NCBI RefSeq assembly: GCF_036785885.1
Contig: NC_092315.1
Location: 19,384,026 to 19,448,025, forward strand
Source: Coffea arabica
Taxonomy: Eukaryota; Streptophyta; Magnoliopsida; Gentianales; Rubiaceae
Direction: 5' to 3'
DNA: 64,000 bases
Shown here: one piece after another, positions 23,110 to 34,585 of the stretch
Layout: the number at the start of each line of letters is the position of its first letter
Position numbering within the stretch: the stretch's first letter is position 1
The notes under the pieces: generated by a model
What the model saw: only the letters and a program-made list of their open reading frames with translations
The model's database searches: none
Told to the model about the DNA's origin: nothing
Translations under genes and position numbers: made by a program

Positions 23110-25507
23110 ATGGAAGCAGGTAAAGCAGTTGGTACCGATTCCGAGGAAGAGAGCAGGATGATCAAAGTTAACGTGAAATTCCGTATGAGACCTCAAGTCC
23201 ATCCTTCAACCCCTCACTAATATCCTCCCTCGTGGCCAAAAGTTCATCTTCAAAGGCCCCTCACATCGTAAATTTGTTGTTGGACATTTTAAACAAGTAA
23301 TCCGATGTCTTTAATTCTTGAAGAAGTGTAATCGAGTCAATTCTTGAACCTTTTTTTTGGCCATGTATTATGATTTGCAAGGAAAGTTTTGGTGGATGAC
23401 ATGACAATAAGGTCAGTGGAAATTATCAATGGCTCTAAAATCATGCTCATGGCTACTCAGGGTCTACACCAAGGGGTATCTGTTGTTGATCACTATGCTT
23501 TATTATTCCATTTTAGCTATGTTTTGTCTATTGTCTCTGCTAATTTTGAAAGAGCTGATTATAATGATTATGATGTAAATGTATAGGATGGCCCCCATTA
23601 AGCAGGAAGCTCTGGCTATAGAGAAGAATTTGAGGAGGAGGACAGCTGAACTGTTGAAGGCAAACAAAGAAGTTTCTGTTCCAAAAAGCCAGTTCGAAAG
23701 GTGGAAAGCTGCTGGGGTTATTGCATTGCCTTAGTGCAATCTGAAGGTGTTGAGGAACAGGTTTTCTTGTTGTTGAATTAAGCTAGCACTACTGCTACTG
23801 CTACTCTTGCTTTTCTTGATGATTGTGTACTTAAAATGATTCATGTTCCTTGATGTTTGTGACCTATTTTCAAGAACAGTAAGTAATTAGTGGTCCTTCC
23901 AAATCTTTTGGGAATTATGTCGGTTCTGTCCGATTTTCTACTTGATTGTATTCAGTAAGAGTGCACAAGTTTGTTGTTTTTTCCTCTATAAGTACCGAGC
24001 TAAATCAGTAGACCTTGTCCTAAAAGTGAAGAGGAAAAACACGATAAGTGTTGAGTAAATTAAATCGTACCCTCTTCACTGTTTGCTTAGTTTTCAGAGA
24101 TATCTAATGTAGCTATTCCAGCATGCTGCTTATTATGGTGGATGCATAGTGATATGTTCCGAGTTAGCATTCTCACACTTATAGTTCATGGATTATCTTA
24201 TGGTTTTTTTTAATAATCTGCTATATAGTTCTGTGAGCTCCGCGTCTCTGAATCTTTAGTTTGTTTGGTTGAGATCATGCTTAATATATTTTTGGTGTCT
24301 GAAAGGCCATACCTGAGGAAGTCTGGATGTGTGGACCTTCCGCTAGACTCCTTGATCTCAGCCACAACTCGCTACTACAACTTTCAGATAAAATTGCCTG
24401 TTTGAGCTCCATGCAAGTTAGACAAAACTCTTTCAGTGGTTGTTTTTTACAAGCTATATGAGGAACTTCTCCTCAATATGGTTCTGATTTTGCTTTTATC
24501 TTCATCTAATTCTATAGAAACTGCTCCTTAATGCCAATGATTTATCAGATAAATTGATTAGTTGGGAAGGGTTAACCTCACTGAAGTCTCTTACCATTTT
24601 GTCGTTGAATCAAAACAGGCACTGCAACTGACTTTTGTTGCGAGAAATCGGGTGGATTTTATTCACATTATATGCTGGTTTACGTATACTCTAATAGTAT
24701 GTGACAAGTAACTTGCATTAGTGGTGAACATTCTTTGGATCTTCTAGTGCACTGTCACACTATCTACTTGTAAAATTTGACTGCTGCAAGGCTTTTAAGC
24801 TGGTAGTGTCAGATCTCAGAGTGCTTGCTTCTCCTGAAGCCTGACCAAATGCACTCCCCCTTCTCCAAAAAAAGGGGGGGAAGGCAAAGGGACAATGCTT
24901 TCCCCGGTTTCTATTTTGGTCTTTGCAATCTGTTGTTTACATGCTAGCTAGTACTGATTTAGTATCCAGTAAATGCTATATAAGACAAATTTACTACTGT
25001 GTTGGAAGCTGTCCCTCATGCACTGGTGATATCTTTTATGATGATAATTTCACTAGCCATACAGAAATTGACTTGTAGTGCAGAGTGTTTGTTTTCTATA
25101 AAATCCAATATGAAAGAAATCTATTTTTGGTCTATTAATGTCCTCCAAGTATTGCGTAAGTTTCATTTATCATTGCTAGAGTACTTACGTATGTCATTGC
25201 AGTTGTGCTTGTGTTACTTTTTTCTTTTTCTTTCCATTCTGTTTTCCTCTTGGTTAGACATGCATGTGTGCTCTAGTTGGGCATTGATAGTATTATGTGA
25301 TATTGAGTGCAGCATTATAACACTACAGGCTTTGGTTTATTTTCGATATGAGCCTCGATTATGTAGTTTCATCAATCCAGCTCATTAGATTCACTTATTT
25401 TCTTTTGTTTTCGATGTAATATGATCAGTTTAGTAGTGCTGCCTTCTGCCATTTCGACTTTGACGTCTTTGAGGCAACTTCTTGTTGAAAATAGCAAGTT
25501 GACGGAA

Positions 25508-26170
25508 AATGTTGTAGTAACTATCGTTATAGTAACTAAACAGTTTTTACCTGATATAACAGGTTATTATACTTTTAGCGACCATTTGATTACTTGTTGG
25601 ACCTATCCACCTAAATAAGATAATGCCTAAAAATAAGGAAGTAAGTTTCTCAGCTAAAATTGTAAGTTATAAATTAGTAACTTTTGTATCTCAAAAGGTA
25701 AATTAGAATAAATATGAAACTTACTTTTTAAAGAGATAAATTACTATTTTATAACCCAAACATACTTTTGAGATAGTAAATTTAGTTCAAGTAATAGTAA
25801 GTTTTTATACATAAATAGTAATTCTTACTTATAACATAGTAAATTTGATTAATGACCAAAACTTACTAATTTATGGCACAAATGTACTATTTTGCTTAAA
25901 AAACTTATACCAAACCAATACTAGGAAGTTTATTTGAAATAACAATAAAATATTTTATTAATGATTAAAACTTAATACCTTAGTTAGTAAGTACTCGTAA
26001 TATACTTGTATAATACATGATTATATGTATAATTTAAAAATTTTTTGTATTTATATATTTTAAAATATTATGAAAAATATTTTGACCTATTACATAACCT
26101 TATAAAATAATAAAATTTTGTCGTATTATAATTTTGAATAATTTTTGAAAAGTTTAAAAGTTTGGATAAT
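25508..26170 (+). repeat. Left terminal inverted repeat of the 11.1-kb element
   Basis: Rich in GTAAGTTT / AAACTTAC words. Landmarks shared in the same order with the inverted right copy: TTTTTACCTGATATAACAGG, TTTTAGCGACCATTTGATTA, ATACATAAATAGTAATTCTT, AGTAAGTACTCGTAATATAC and TTTTTGAAAAGTTTAAAAGT. Confidence 0.85.
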
Positions 26171-27174
26171 AATAACAACATATCTTCCTAGTTATATATG
26201 GAATATCACTTATCTATATAATTTCTATAATTTAAAACCTATTAATATAATAAGATGATAAAGTTTTAATATATTTATTTTTTGGGACACAAGAAATAAT
26301 AAGAATTAAACTAGTATTAATATAGACCTAACAAAATGAGAGAAATAGTGTAACAATTAATACAACAATAAAAATAACAGATTTAGTATAATTTGGAATT
26401 TTTTTCTCTGGAGATTGTTCACGAATATAAGATCCAACCACTAAACAAAAATCACATGCATATATAATCTATTGTATAATCTAAATTAAATTTAGTTCAC
26501 GTACAAAATGATCCTAAAATAATTAGCACACTACAATACCATATTATCTTAACAACAAAAAAATTTTGGGTTAAAAACAAAAAAGCCCCCTGTGCTAAAC
26601 CTAATATACAAATAAGTCCCCTATGATTTCAAAATATACAACGCGACACCTCGTGCTTTGAACTAAGTTGTAACCGTGACGAAAATCGGTAAAATTAACG
26701 GGACTGATGTACTGGAAGCTAAAAACAAATTCTTTATACTTAATTTTTAGCAAATATTCCTATTGTACCCCTTAGCCCCCAATAAAACTCCCTCCCAGCG
26801 ATGCTTGTGTACATAATCGATTTCTACTTGATTGAGAGAAATTGAACTAGCCTTTGGGAGAAATCAAATTACCACGCAGGAGGTTTGAAAGGTAAAGCCA
26901 TTCTCCAGATACGAAGTCAACCTGCGAGGAACTACTACACAATCTTGGCTAAGGTAAAAGGATTTGATTTTGGGTTTTGGCTAACAGATCCTACTCAACA
27001 CCCCTAATCAGCAAAAATTTCCCATCACAAATGGAAATTTCAGAAATTATTTGCGTCACCTAGTCAACACCTAAATATCAACAAAAATTTCGGCTTTAAA
27101 TCCAAACTTGCAGTCCCAAATCGGCAAAAATCTCCCATTAGAAATGGACATTTCAGAAATTATTTGCATGACTC

Positions 27175-27585
27175 CTAGTTCCAACACCCAAAATTTAACC
27201 AAGTATCGATTTTGTACACAAGCATCGATTCTGTACTAGCTAGAGGTGAATCCGTAAGCCAGGTATCTAACCAAAAGTGAATGGATTTCCCATTACCCAC
27301 TCTCCAACAAACTCCCTCATCCAAAATAGCAGCCGTGCTCCATATACCTCTCCACAGATGGGAAGCATTTGATTTACACGAGAAAGCGTTGCTACCATAT
27401 TTACTGTAAAGGATTTGCTGCCAAAGACCATCCTCATGTTTCAACAAATTCCACCCAAGTTTGTTGAGGGCTGCTTCATTGAGAAGTGAAAGATTTCTAA
27501 TATCCAGGCCACCACACTCTTTCGCAAGCAAACCTGATCCCAAGCTACATAATGAACTTTCCTTTCGCCATCTTTTTTCCCCCAC
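27175..27585 (-). pseudogene. Captured LINE ORF2 fragment (zinc-binding RT-associated region)
   Basis: The 136-codon frame contains LAKECGGLDIRNLSLLNEAALNKLGW, KLLKHEDGLWQQILYSKYG-type and WRVGNGKSIHFWLDTWL blocks, the standard region after the reverse transcriptase in plant L1-type LINEs. It has no start or end of its own and lies wholly inside a small Mutator-like element, so it was probably picked up by that element. It is not part of the LINE at 28380-33643, which is on the opposite strand. Confidence 0.8.
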
Positions 27586-27636
27586 AGAAAGTGTCTATTG
27601 CAGCAAAGAAGATGAGACCGTTTGGTTGGGCTTTAC

Positions 27637-27690
27637 TTCCTCTCTCTCGCTCTCGCTTTCCCTCTCTCTCTCTCTCTCTCTCTCTTCGTA
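27637..27690. repeat. (TC)n microsatellite
   Basis: Interrupted CTCTCGCTCTCGC followed by about 13 pure TC units, inside the small Mutator-like element. Confidence 0.95.
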
Positions 27691-28386
27691 GGGTTTGAAG
27701 GGAAGAAATGAGTCCGTTCAATTGCCTTTTGGGTATTATACAAGGACATTTTGGTCCTTTCATCAGTTCCCGTTAATTTTACCAATTTCCGTCAGTGTTA
27801 CAATTTAGTTCAAAACACGAGGTGTCGCGTTGTATATTTTGAAACCATAGGGGGCTTATTTGTATATTAGGTTTAGCACAGGGGGCTTTTTTGTTTTTAA
27901 CCCAAAAATTTTTGCCAAAAGTCTCCATTATCCATGATATATGTATGAGAGATATTTTACCATATTTTTATCCCTTTTTTTCCCATATTTGTATCTCATG
28001 TCTAATCATTGATGTTAATTTGAGGAAGAATATTTTTTATAATAAAATCATTTTGAATTTAATTAACAAGTTGAGATTTTTTTAAAAAAAAATAAAAGTG
28101 AAATATTTTGGAATCTTATTTTTTATTTTCCCAAAATTAAAAGATTGTTTTTTTTTTTACCATTTGTTGCCATTAACATTTCATTTTCTAGACTAATTTT
28201 TATTAATGTAAAATTAGTTTAGTTAACAATAATTGAAGTTCTGTTGATCCGAGGATTGGCATGCTATTATTGTTATTTTACATGTAAATATACAACTTAA
28301 GTAATAAAATAAATAATAGCTACTTAAAAAAGGGAAATAGGTGCTCAATTGATTGCATTCAAACTATGAATTCTGTTAGTGCATAA

Positions 28387-29067
28387 TTGCTAAACTTCGA
28401 TAAACATTCATTGTTCTCCATCCTTTCTCCAGTAGGGAAGCCGTTGTTCTTGGATGCGACAACGGCGGCAGGCACACGCCCTAGTGTTGCCAGGGTTTGT
28501 ATGGAAGTAGAATTGGTGAAACCAATCTGTTCTAGAGTGTGGGTGGCAGTGGAGGGTGAATCAGGTTTTCGGCAACATATTGTTATAGAGGAATTGCCTT
28601 TGTATTATTCTAAGTGCTGGAGGTTGAGCCACTCAGTTGGCGACTGTAAGAGGAATGTTGAGGACTTTGCAGCTCAGTGGAAAACAAATCACCATATTGG
28701 GGAGATACATGCTGCCCAGGCTGTTGCAGAAGAGAACACGCAGCTGGATGTCCTTGCTAAGGGAACCCATGCAGCTACAACTTCACAGGAAGGGAGTCGG
28801 GTGCCTGGGACGGGGAATGCAGGGTCAGGTCAAGGAGCTGTGCTCGAGGGGGAGTGCTTCAAGGGGAACTTGCAGCGGACTGGAGTGGCTGATGGTGCGG
28901 GTCAAACAACTGGTGCGAGACAGGGTGCTGAACGGTTGGTTGATGTGGGTAGCGCTGCAATTGCAGGTGCCGAGCAAGAGGAACAGGTGTGCGGGGATTG
29001 GGTGGAACGTGTTGCGACGGGGAGTCCGAAGCTTGTGCATGAAAAGGAGCCAGGGCTGGAACACTAA
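28387..29067 (+). pseudogene. LINE ORF1 fragment (DUF4283-type, RNA-binding)
   Basis: Translation gives GKPLFLDATTAAGTRPSVARVCMEVEL and a VIEELPLYYSKCWRLSHSVGDC block, as in the ORF1 protein of plant L1-type elements. The zinc knuckle that normally reads C-x2-C-x4-H-x4-C has lost its first cysteine (Tyr at that place). The N-terminal part is missing at the 5' truncation. The rest is a low-complexity G/A/E-rich linker. Confidence 0.75.
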
Positions 29068-29434
29068 CAGCTGCTCTCGCAGCCTGATTAGTGAGAGGTT
29101 GGTGAGGGGTAGCTTGCTCAAATACCGAACACTACATTGGCCTTGGTTAGCGCTCATGGCCCATTACTTGATGGGGAAGACGGTGGTGAGGAGGGGGAGA
29201 TTGCGGAGGGTGCTGTTGAGTTACCTATCATGGTGGGCAATTTGTCTCCGAGGATGTTGGTGCGCCATGAAAGAATAGTAGAATCTTCGGTCCAGGCGTT
29301 AAGCATCGTCCACGCCAATAATGACATGCAAAATATCCAGCAAGTAAGAGGGAAAGGTGTCCGTGCGCATTTCCCTTCAGATAGGCAATTGCGATCGGCA
29401 ACATCAACCTATAACTCCTTCCAGGTTTTGCCTT

Positions 29435-31691
29435 ATGATTAATGCAATTTTTTGGAATATTAGAGGGGTTTCTAAACCCCCGAATGTTAGAAGATTGGTA
29501 AAGTTAATTCGAATGCATGGTGTTAAGTTTGCTGTCATTTGTGAGCCCAAAACTGATGCCTCTAAAACTGAATCCATTCGCATGCGTCTGGCGTTTGATT
29601 CGGTCATTACAAACTTGTCGGACGATCTCTGGGTTTTTTCTTGCAATCCTTTCAGTTGTTCAGTTGTCGGGAACTCAACCCAGCATATATCCTTATCTAT
29701 TCAACATCCATTGCTACCTGGCCCCATTATTTTTTCATTTGTGCATGCAAAATGTTCTGTAGAGGAGAGTAGGGAACTATGGCAGAATCTTCTAGCTAAC
29801 AGGCCTAAGCTCTCTTCCATGGTGTAATGGGGGGGGGGATTTCAATGTCATTCTAGCTCCTCATGACAAGCATGGGGGTCGGCCGTTTGGTGTTCATGAG
29901 GGGATAGAACTTATGTCTTTCATGGAGGCAGCTGGCATTTTTGAGGTGGGCTTTTCGGGAGCTAATTTTACATGGTGCAACAATAGGAGGGGCAAAGCTA
30001 AAATTTGGAAGCGTTTGGATAGACTTCCAATTAATGGGGAATATGCGGAGGTCTCTCCCATCATTTCTGTTAAGCATTTAGCAAGACATCCGTCAGACCA
30101 TGCACCTCTACGGATCTCTTTTTCTACTCGCTTAGACAACAAGCCGAGGCCGTTTCGATTCTTGAATGTCTGGACGTCGAATGTAGCTTTTTTAGAGGTA
30201 GTTAGAGGTGCTTGGGATAGACCAATGAATGGAGCTCCATTGTGCGTCATATGTTTAAAATTAATGGCAACCCGATGGGCTATCCAGGTTTGGAACAAGC
30301 AAGCCTTTGGAAATGTCTTTGATGCGATTAGGGAGGCAGAGGCCGCGGTTCAACGGGCTGAAATGGAGTGGGAGACCAATGACTCTAAGGAGTTGCAGGA
30401 AGGCCTTCATAAGGCCCATGCGGACCTCAATCAGGCGCTATTACTTAAGGAACACTTTTGGAGGCAGAAGGCCCGAGTGAGCTGGCTTCACAATGGCGAT
30501 CGGAATTCAAAGTTTTTCCATACAGTGGTGAAGCAGAGAAGGGTTCAGAGCGCCATTCATAGGATTAAAAATTCGCAAGGCTCTTGGGTGGAGAAGGATG
30601 AGGACATAGCAAGTGAGGCGATTCAGTTTTTCTCGGACCTGTTCTCTGAACATTCTGCCTCTGCACTAGATATGCTTCATTTAATTTCCCCTTTGATCAC
30701 GGAGGAGGACAATGCGACCTTAGAGGCTATCCTATCCATGGAGGAGGTTCGACGGATGGTGTTTGCAATGGATGGGGAGAGTGTTACTGGATCGGATGGA
30801 TTCACGGGTAAGTTTTTTACTTTTTCTTGGGATATCATTGCTCGAGATATCTATAATGCGGTGTTGAGTTTTTTCTGTGGGGCCGAGTTGCCTAAGTTTG
30901 TCACCTCTACCTCCATTGTGCTTATCCCTAAAGTATCAAATCCCCAGGATTTCTCGTTGTTTCAGCCGATTAGTCTCTGCAATTTTTTTAATAAACTGCT
31001 ATCTAGAATCTTAGCCGATCGGCTCTTCACCATTTTGCCAAAAATTATCTTCTCCCAACAATTAGGTTTTGTTAAGGGGCGGAATATAACCAAAAGTTAT
31101 TTGCTCGCCCAAGAAGTGATGTCCGGTATTGGTAAGCCCTCTAGAGGGGGCAATGTCGCGTTAAAGTTGGATATGTCTAAGACATATGATGGGGTGTCCT
31201 GGTTTCATATTGTGAGTGTGTTGCAGAGGTTTGGATTTGGAGAGCAGTTCATAGATAGGGTCTGGCGCTTGCTTTCTAATGTGTGGTTCTCAGTCATTAT
31301 CAATGGTGCCTCGCATGGTTTCTTTAAGTCGGTCAGGGGGCTCTGTCAGGGAGACCCGTTGTCACCAGCACTATTTGTCATTGGAGCTGAGGTGCTGTCG
31401 CGAGGTCTAAACAACCTTGCGATACAACCTGGATTCGTTGGGTTTAGGGTTCCATATGGGTGCCTTTCTATCACCCACTTAGCTTTTACTGATGATGTGC
31501 TTATTTTTGCAAATGGCTCATCCAGTTCCCTGCAGCACGTCATGTGGATGTTGGAGTTGTATCAGCTGTCGTCGGGTCAATTAGTTAACGCTCAAAAAAG
31601 CGGTTACCTGGTACATTCGTTCATGCCTCCATCTCAACGAAGGGTGATTGAGCGGATCACGAAGTTTACCAGGCGATTCTTTCCAACTTGA
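29435..31691 (+). pseudogene. LINE ORF2: endonuclease and reverse transcriptase, frameshifted
   Basis: The endonuclease begins MINAIFWNIRG, with the ICEPK glutamate block. The frame breaks near 29827 at a run of ten G (29829-29838), and the continuation carries GGDFNVI, FTWCNNRRG, KRLDR and the SDHAPL histidine block. The reverse transcriptase then follows in a 592-codon frame: GSDGFTGKFF, LIPKV, ISLCNFFNKLLSRILADRL, the catalytic KLDMSKTYDGVSW, QGDPLSPALF and the second catalytic AFTDDVLIF (A/FxDD form kept). It stops at 31689-31691. The catalytic aspartates are intact, but the endonuclease/RT frame is split, so a working product is unlikely. Confidence 0.85.
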
Positions 31692-33547
31692 TAATTGGGA
31701 TTCCCCTTGTACTTAGGCAGGTGTAGGTCATCATTTTTCGGGGAAGTCAGTCAAGCTGTGTTGGGACGGGTACTGTCGTGGAAATCAAGGCTTCTCTCCC
31801 TAGGCGGGAAATTAATCCTTATCAAACATGTCCTAGCTTCTATTCCCATACATTTGCTGTCGGCTGCAGTGTTGCCGAATTCGATTTTCACATTGATAGA
31901 AAAGGTTTGTGCAGACTTCTTGTGGGGATCAATTGCTGAGAGATCAAAGTTCCATTGGATACGTTGGAAGAAGGGGAAGCAGGATTCCGGAGACTTGGGG
32001 ATGTTTACAGAGCCTTCTCGTGTAAGTTATGGAGAAGGTTGCGGACCGGGTCTTCGCTTTGGGCAATCTATCTGAATGCCAAATATTGTAGGGAAACACA
32101 TCTGTGTCAAGTGCCACTGAATTTTTATGCTATGGCTATTTGGAGATGACTGTGGAATGTTAGTCGGCAAGTGGAGTTGTCAATGCTATGGTAGGTTAAT
32201 AAGGGATCTTGTCACTTTTGGTATGACAATTGGCTAGGTAGCAGTGCTTTATTTCTCAGAGCAACTATTATCCCAGAGCTCACCTTTAGGGACTTTATTA
32301 CAAATGGGGATTAGGATGTCCAGCTGTTATCTCGAGCCTTACCCCAAGGGATTATCCCCTCAATCTTACAACACTCGCTACCTGAAGTTGGTCGCACAGA
32401 TGAGGTTATCTGGACGCCGGCGACATCTGGGAAATTTACTTTAGCTACGGCTTTCGGTGAGGTTCGTCAAGCCCGCAATTCTTCTGCTGTTCTATCACAC
32501 GTCTGGCATCCTCAAATTCTATTAAAGATGTCTTTTTTCATGCTACGATTATTGATGGGACAGCTGCCGTTGGCGGATATGCTAGGTCGGCTTGGGTTCC
32601 AAAAGCCTTCGAAGTGTCCTTGTTGTTAGAATCCATCCTGTGAATCTATTGAACATGTGTTTTCTATGGGGCAAGTGGCCATGGAGGTTTGGGGTTATTT
32701 CGGGAGTGTGTGTGGAGTAACCTGTGCAGGGTCCTTACTGCGAGCTCGAATGGGTGCGTGGTGGTTCTTTTAGCAGAAATCGAAGAGGAAGTATTTCATG
32801 TTTGCAATTCTCCCTAGTCTCATTTGCTGGCATATTTGGAAGGCTCGAAATAAAGCCGTTTTTGAAGGTAAACCTATGCACTCAGCAGCCATCTCTCAAG
32901 CCATATTCAGGGAGGTGAAAATGATGGTGGAGATTCATTTTAAGGGCACAGTCGGGGTACATTCGTTTCAGCAACTGTATGATTGGTCCTCTCGACCAGC
33001 GCGCGCTTTTGGTTTTAAACTGGTACGCTGGTCAGTGCCGGAGGTTGAGGTGCTGATGCTAAATACGAATGGGTGCTCTAAGGGCAACCCAGGACTGGGC
33101 AGTGGTGGTAGTGTCCTACGCGATTCATCAGGGAGCCCTCTATTTGCATTTTCAGCTTTCCTTGGGGAAACCTCCAGTTTACGTGTGGAGACTCTAGCCC
33201 TTTTGATTGGGTTTCGCGAGTGTGCTCAGAGAGGTTTTGGCAATGTGTGGGTCCAGTTAGATTCCTTGGTCCTGGTGGGGATTCTTCAAAAGCAGTCTCA
33301 GTGTCCTTGGCACATCCGAAGGGAGGTGTGGCAGATTTGGCAGTTGCTAGGCGATTCTTCTCTGCTAACTCATTGCTACAGGGAGGCGAACACAGTTGCT
33401 GATATTTTATCTAATGTGGGGGTTTCCTACCCTGAGCAGCAGGTTAGAGTCTATGACCACGCACGCTTGTTGCCACAGTTGGCTCGTGGTGCAATTCGGC
33501 TAGATCGGTTAGGGATGCCTTTAGTTAGGAAGCTAAGGATTGGTTAG
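31692..33547 (+). pseudogene. LINE ORF2 C-terminal part: RT tail and RNase H, broken
   Basis: After the stop near 31691 the protein continues in a new frame (GIPLYLGRCRSSFFG...SWKSRLLSLGGKLILIKHVL, DFLWGS), then degrades with several stops to about 32700. An RNase H domain follows in a clean frame ending at 33547 (LNTNGCSKGNPG, RVETLALLIGF, VQLDS, REANTVADILS). The first catalytic Asp of RNase H is Asn here (LNTN instead of LNTD). It is part of the same LINE. Confidence 0.8.
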
Positions 33548-33643
33548 ACTTTGGGGTAAAGATTTGTTCGATTTTTGTAATTTCAGGTCTAGTTAATAAA
33601 ATGCGGGGTGGCGCCCGTCCCCGTGTACGAGGTTAGTCAAAAA

Positions 33644-34585
33644 AAATTATAAGAAATCAATATGCATCATATATTGGCCAAGACTAAATTACTGATTACT
33701 TAACAAATCATATCTAAACACGTGATGTGATATATATTGCATTTGGTCACCTTTATACTCATACCATTTTCCTTTCTTTCTATTTATATTTTAAAGGTGC
33801 AAAATTCTATTGTTTATATTAGTGAAAATGCATAAAATCTTTTACAAAATTATTTCAATTTATTTACAAAATATTAATACTTTTAGGAGAAGCAATGCAT
33901 TGTAGGAATGGTTTACTAATTTTTTAGTAGACATAACTACTACATTAAAAATGTTTTAAAAAAACTTGATTTGTTATACTTTAATTAGGAGTGCTTTTGA
34001 AGAGAAGTATTAGGGGATTATATTCTTTAATTCAAGAATTTTTAGAGATTGTAATTATCAAAAGAAAAAAGAATTTTTAGAGATTGTAACTCTCTTATTA
34101 TTTGATTTAATAAATTTGATATTTTTGCAAGTTTTCATGTCTTTTATTTTCAGTAACAAAATTTGTGCTTATAGTTAGATACAAATATGGTAAAATATCC
34201 CTCATATGTATGTCATGGATATTTGAGACTTTCAGTAAAAAAATTTTTGTTGTTCAAATAACTTTGTATCATAGTGCGCTAATTATTTTTGGACCGTTTT
34301 ATACGTTAACTGAATTTAATTTAAATTATACAATAGATTATATGTGCAAGTGATTTTCATTTAATTGTTGGATCTTATTTTTATGAACAATCTCCCAAGG
34401 AAAAAAGTCCGAATCATACTAATTTTTTTATATTAACTGTTATACTAATTTTGTCATTTTTATTGTTATACTATTTCTCATTTTGTTTGGGCTTTAACTC
34501 TTATTAATTCTTGTGTTCCAGATGTAAATTTATATATTCATAGGTGTTAAATTATAAAAATTGTGATATATAAACAAGTGATATC
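33644..34585. other. AT-rich spacer inside the 11.1-kb element
   Basis: No gene or clear repeat is seen. It ends at a short (AT)n run (about 34587-34603). Confidence 0.6.

Larger units (their letters stand above)
26568..27903. mobile_element. 1.34-kb Mutator-like non-autonomous element with a perfect 9-bp duplication
   Basis: Terminal inverted repeats of about 143 bp (26568-26710 and about 27763-27903) are nearly identical, opening GGGTTAAAAACAAAAAAGCC. AAAAATTTT lies directly outside both ends (26559-26567 and 27904-27912); a 9-bp duplication is the Mutator signature, though this one is low in complexity. The element carries no transposase. It contains a LINE-derived coding fragment (27175-27585, minus strand), two copies of a roughly 60-bp phrase with AAATTTCAGAAATTATTTGC (about 27007 and 27120), and a (TC)n run. 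It is nested in the left half of the 11.1-kb element, so it is younger than that insertion. Confidence 0.85.
28380..33643 (+). mobile_element. 5'-truncated L1-type LINE with poly-A tail
   Basis: Order on the plus strand: partial ORF1 (28390-29067), ORF2 endonuclease (29435-about 30115), reverse transcriptase (about 30700-31690), post-RT region (31692-32700) and RNase H (about 33050-33420). A 3' untranslated segment with AATAAAA and a run of A (33636-33643) follows. The first recognisable codons are already inside the ORF1 domain (LNFDKHSLFSI), so the 5' end was lost, as is typical of LINE integration. Several frame breaks make it inactive. No convincing target duplication was found. Confidence 0.85.

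Noticed and set aside
28637..29278. 213-codon plus-strand frame overlapping LINE ORF1
   Set aside because: Alternative frame of the LINE; the ORF1/ORF2 motifs are in other frames.
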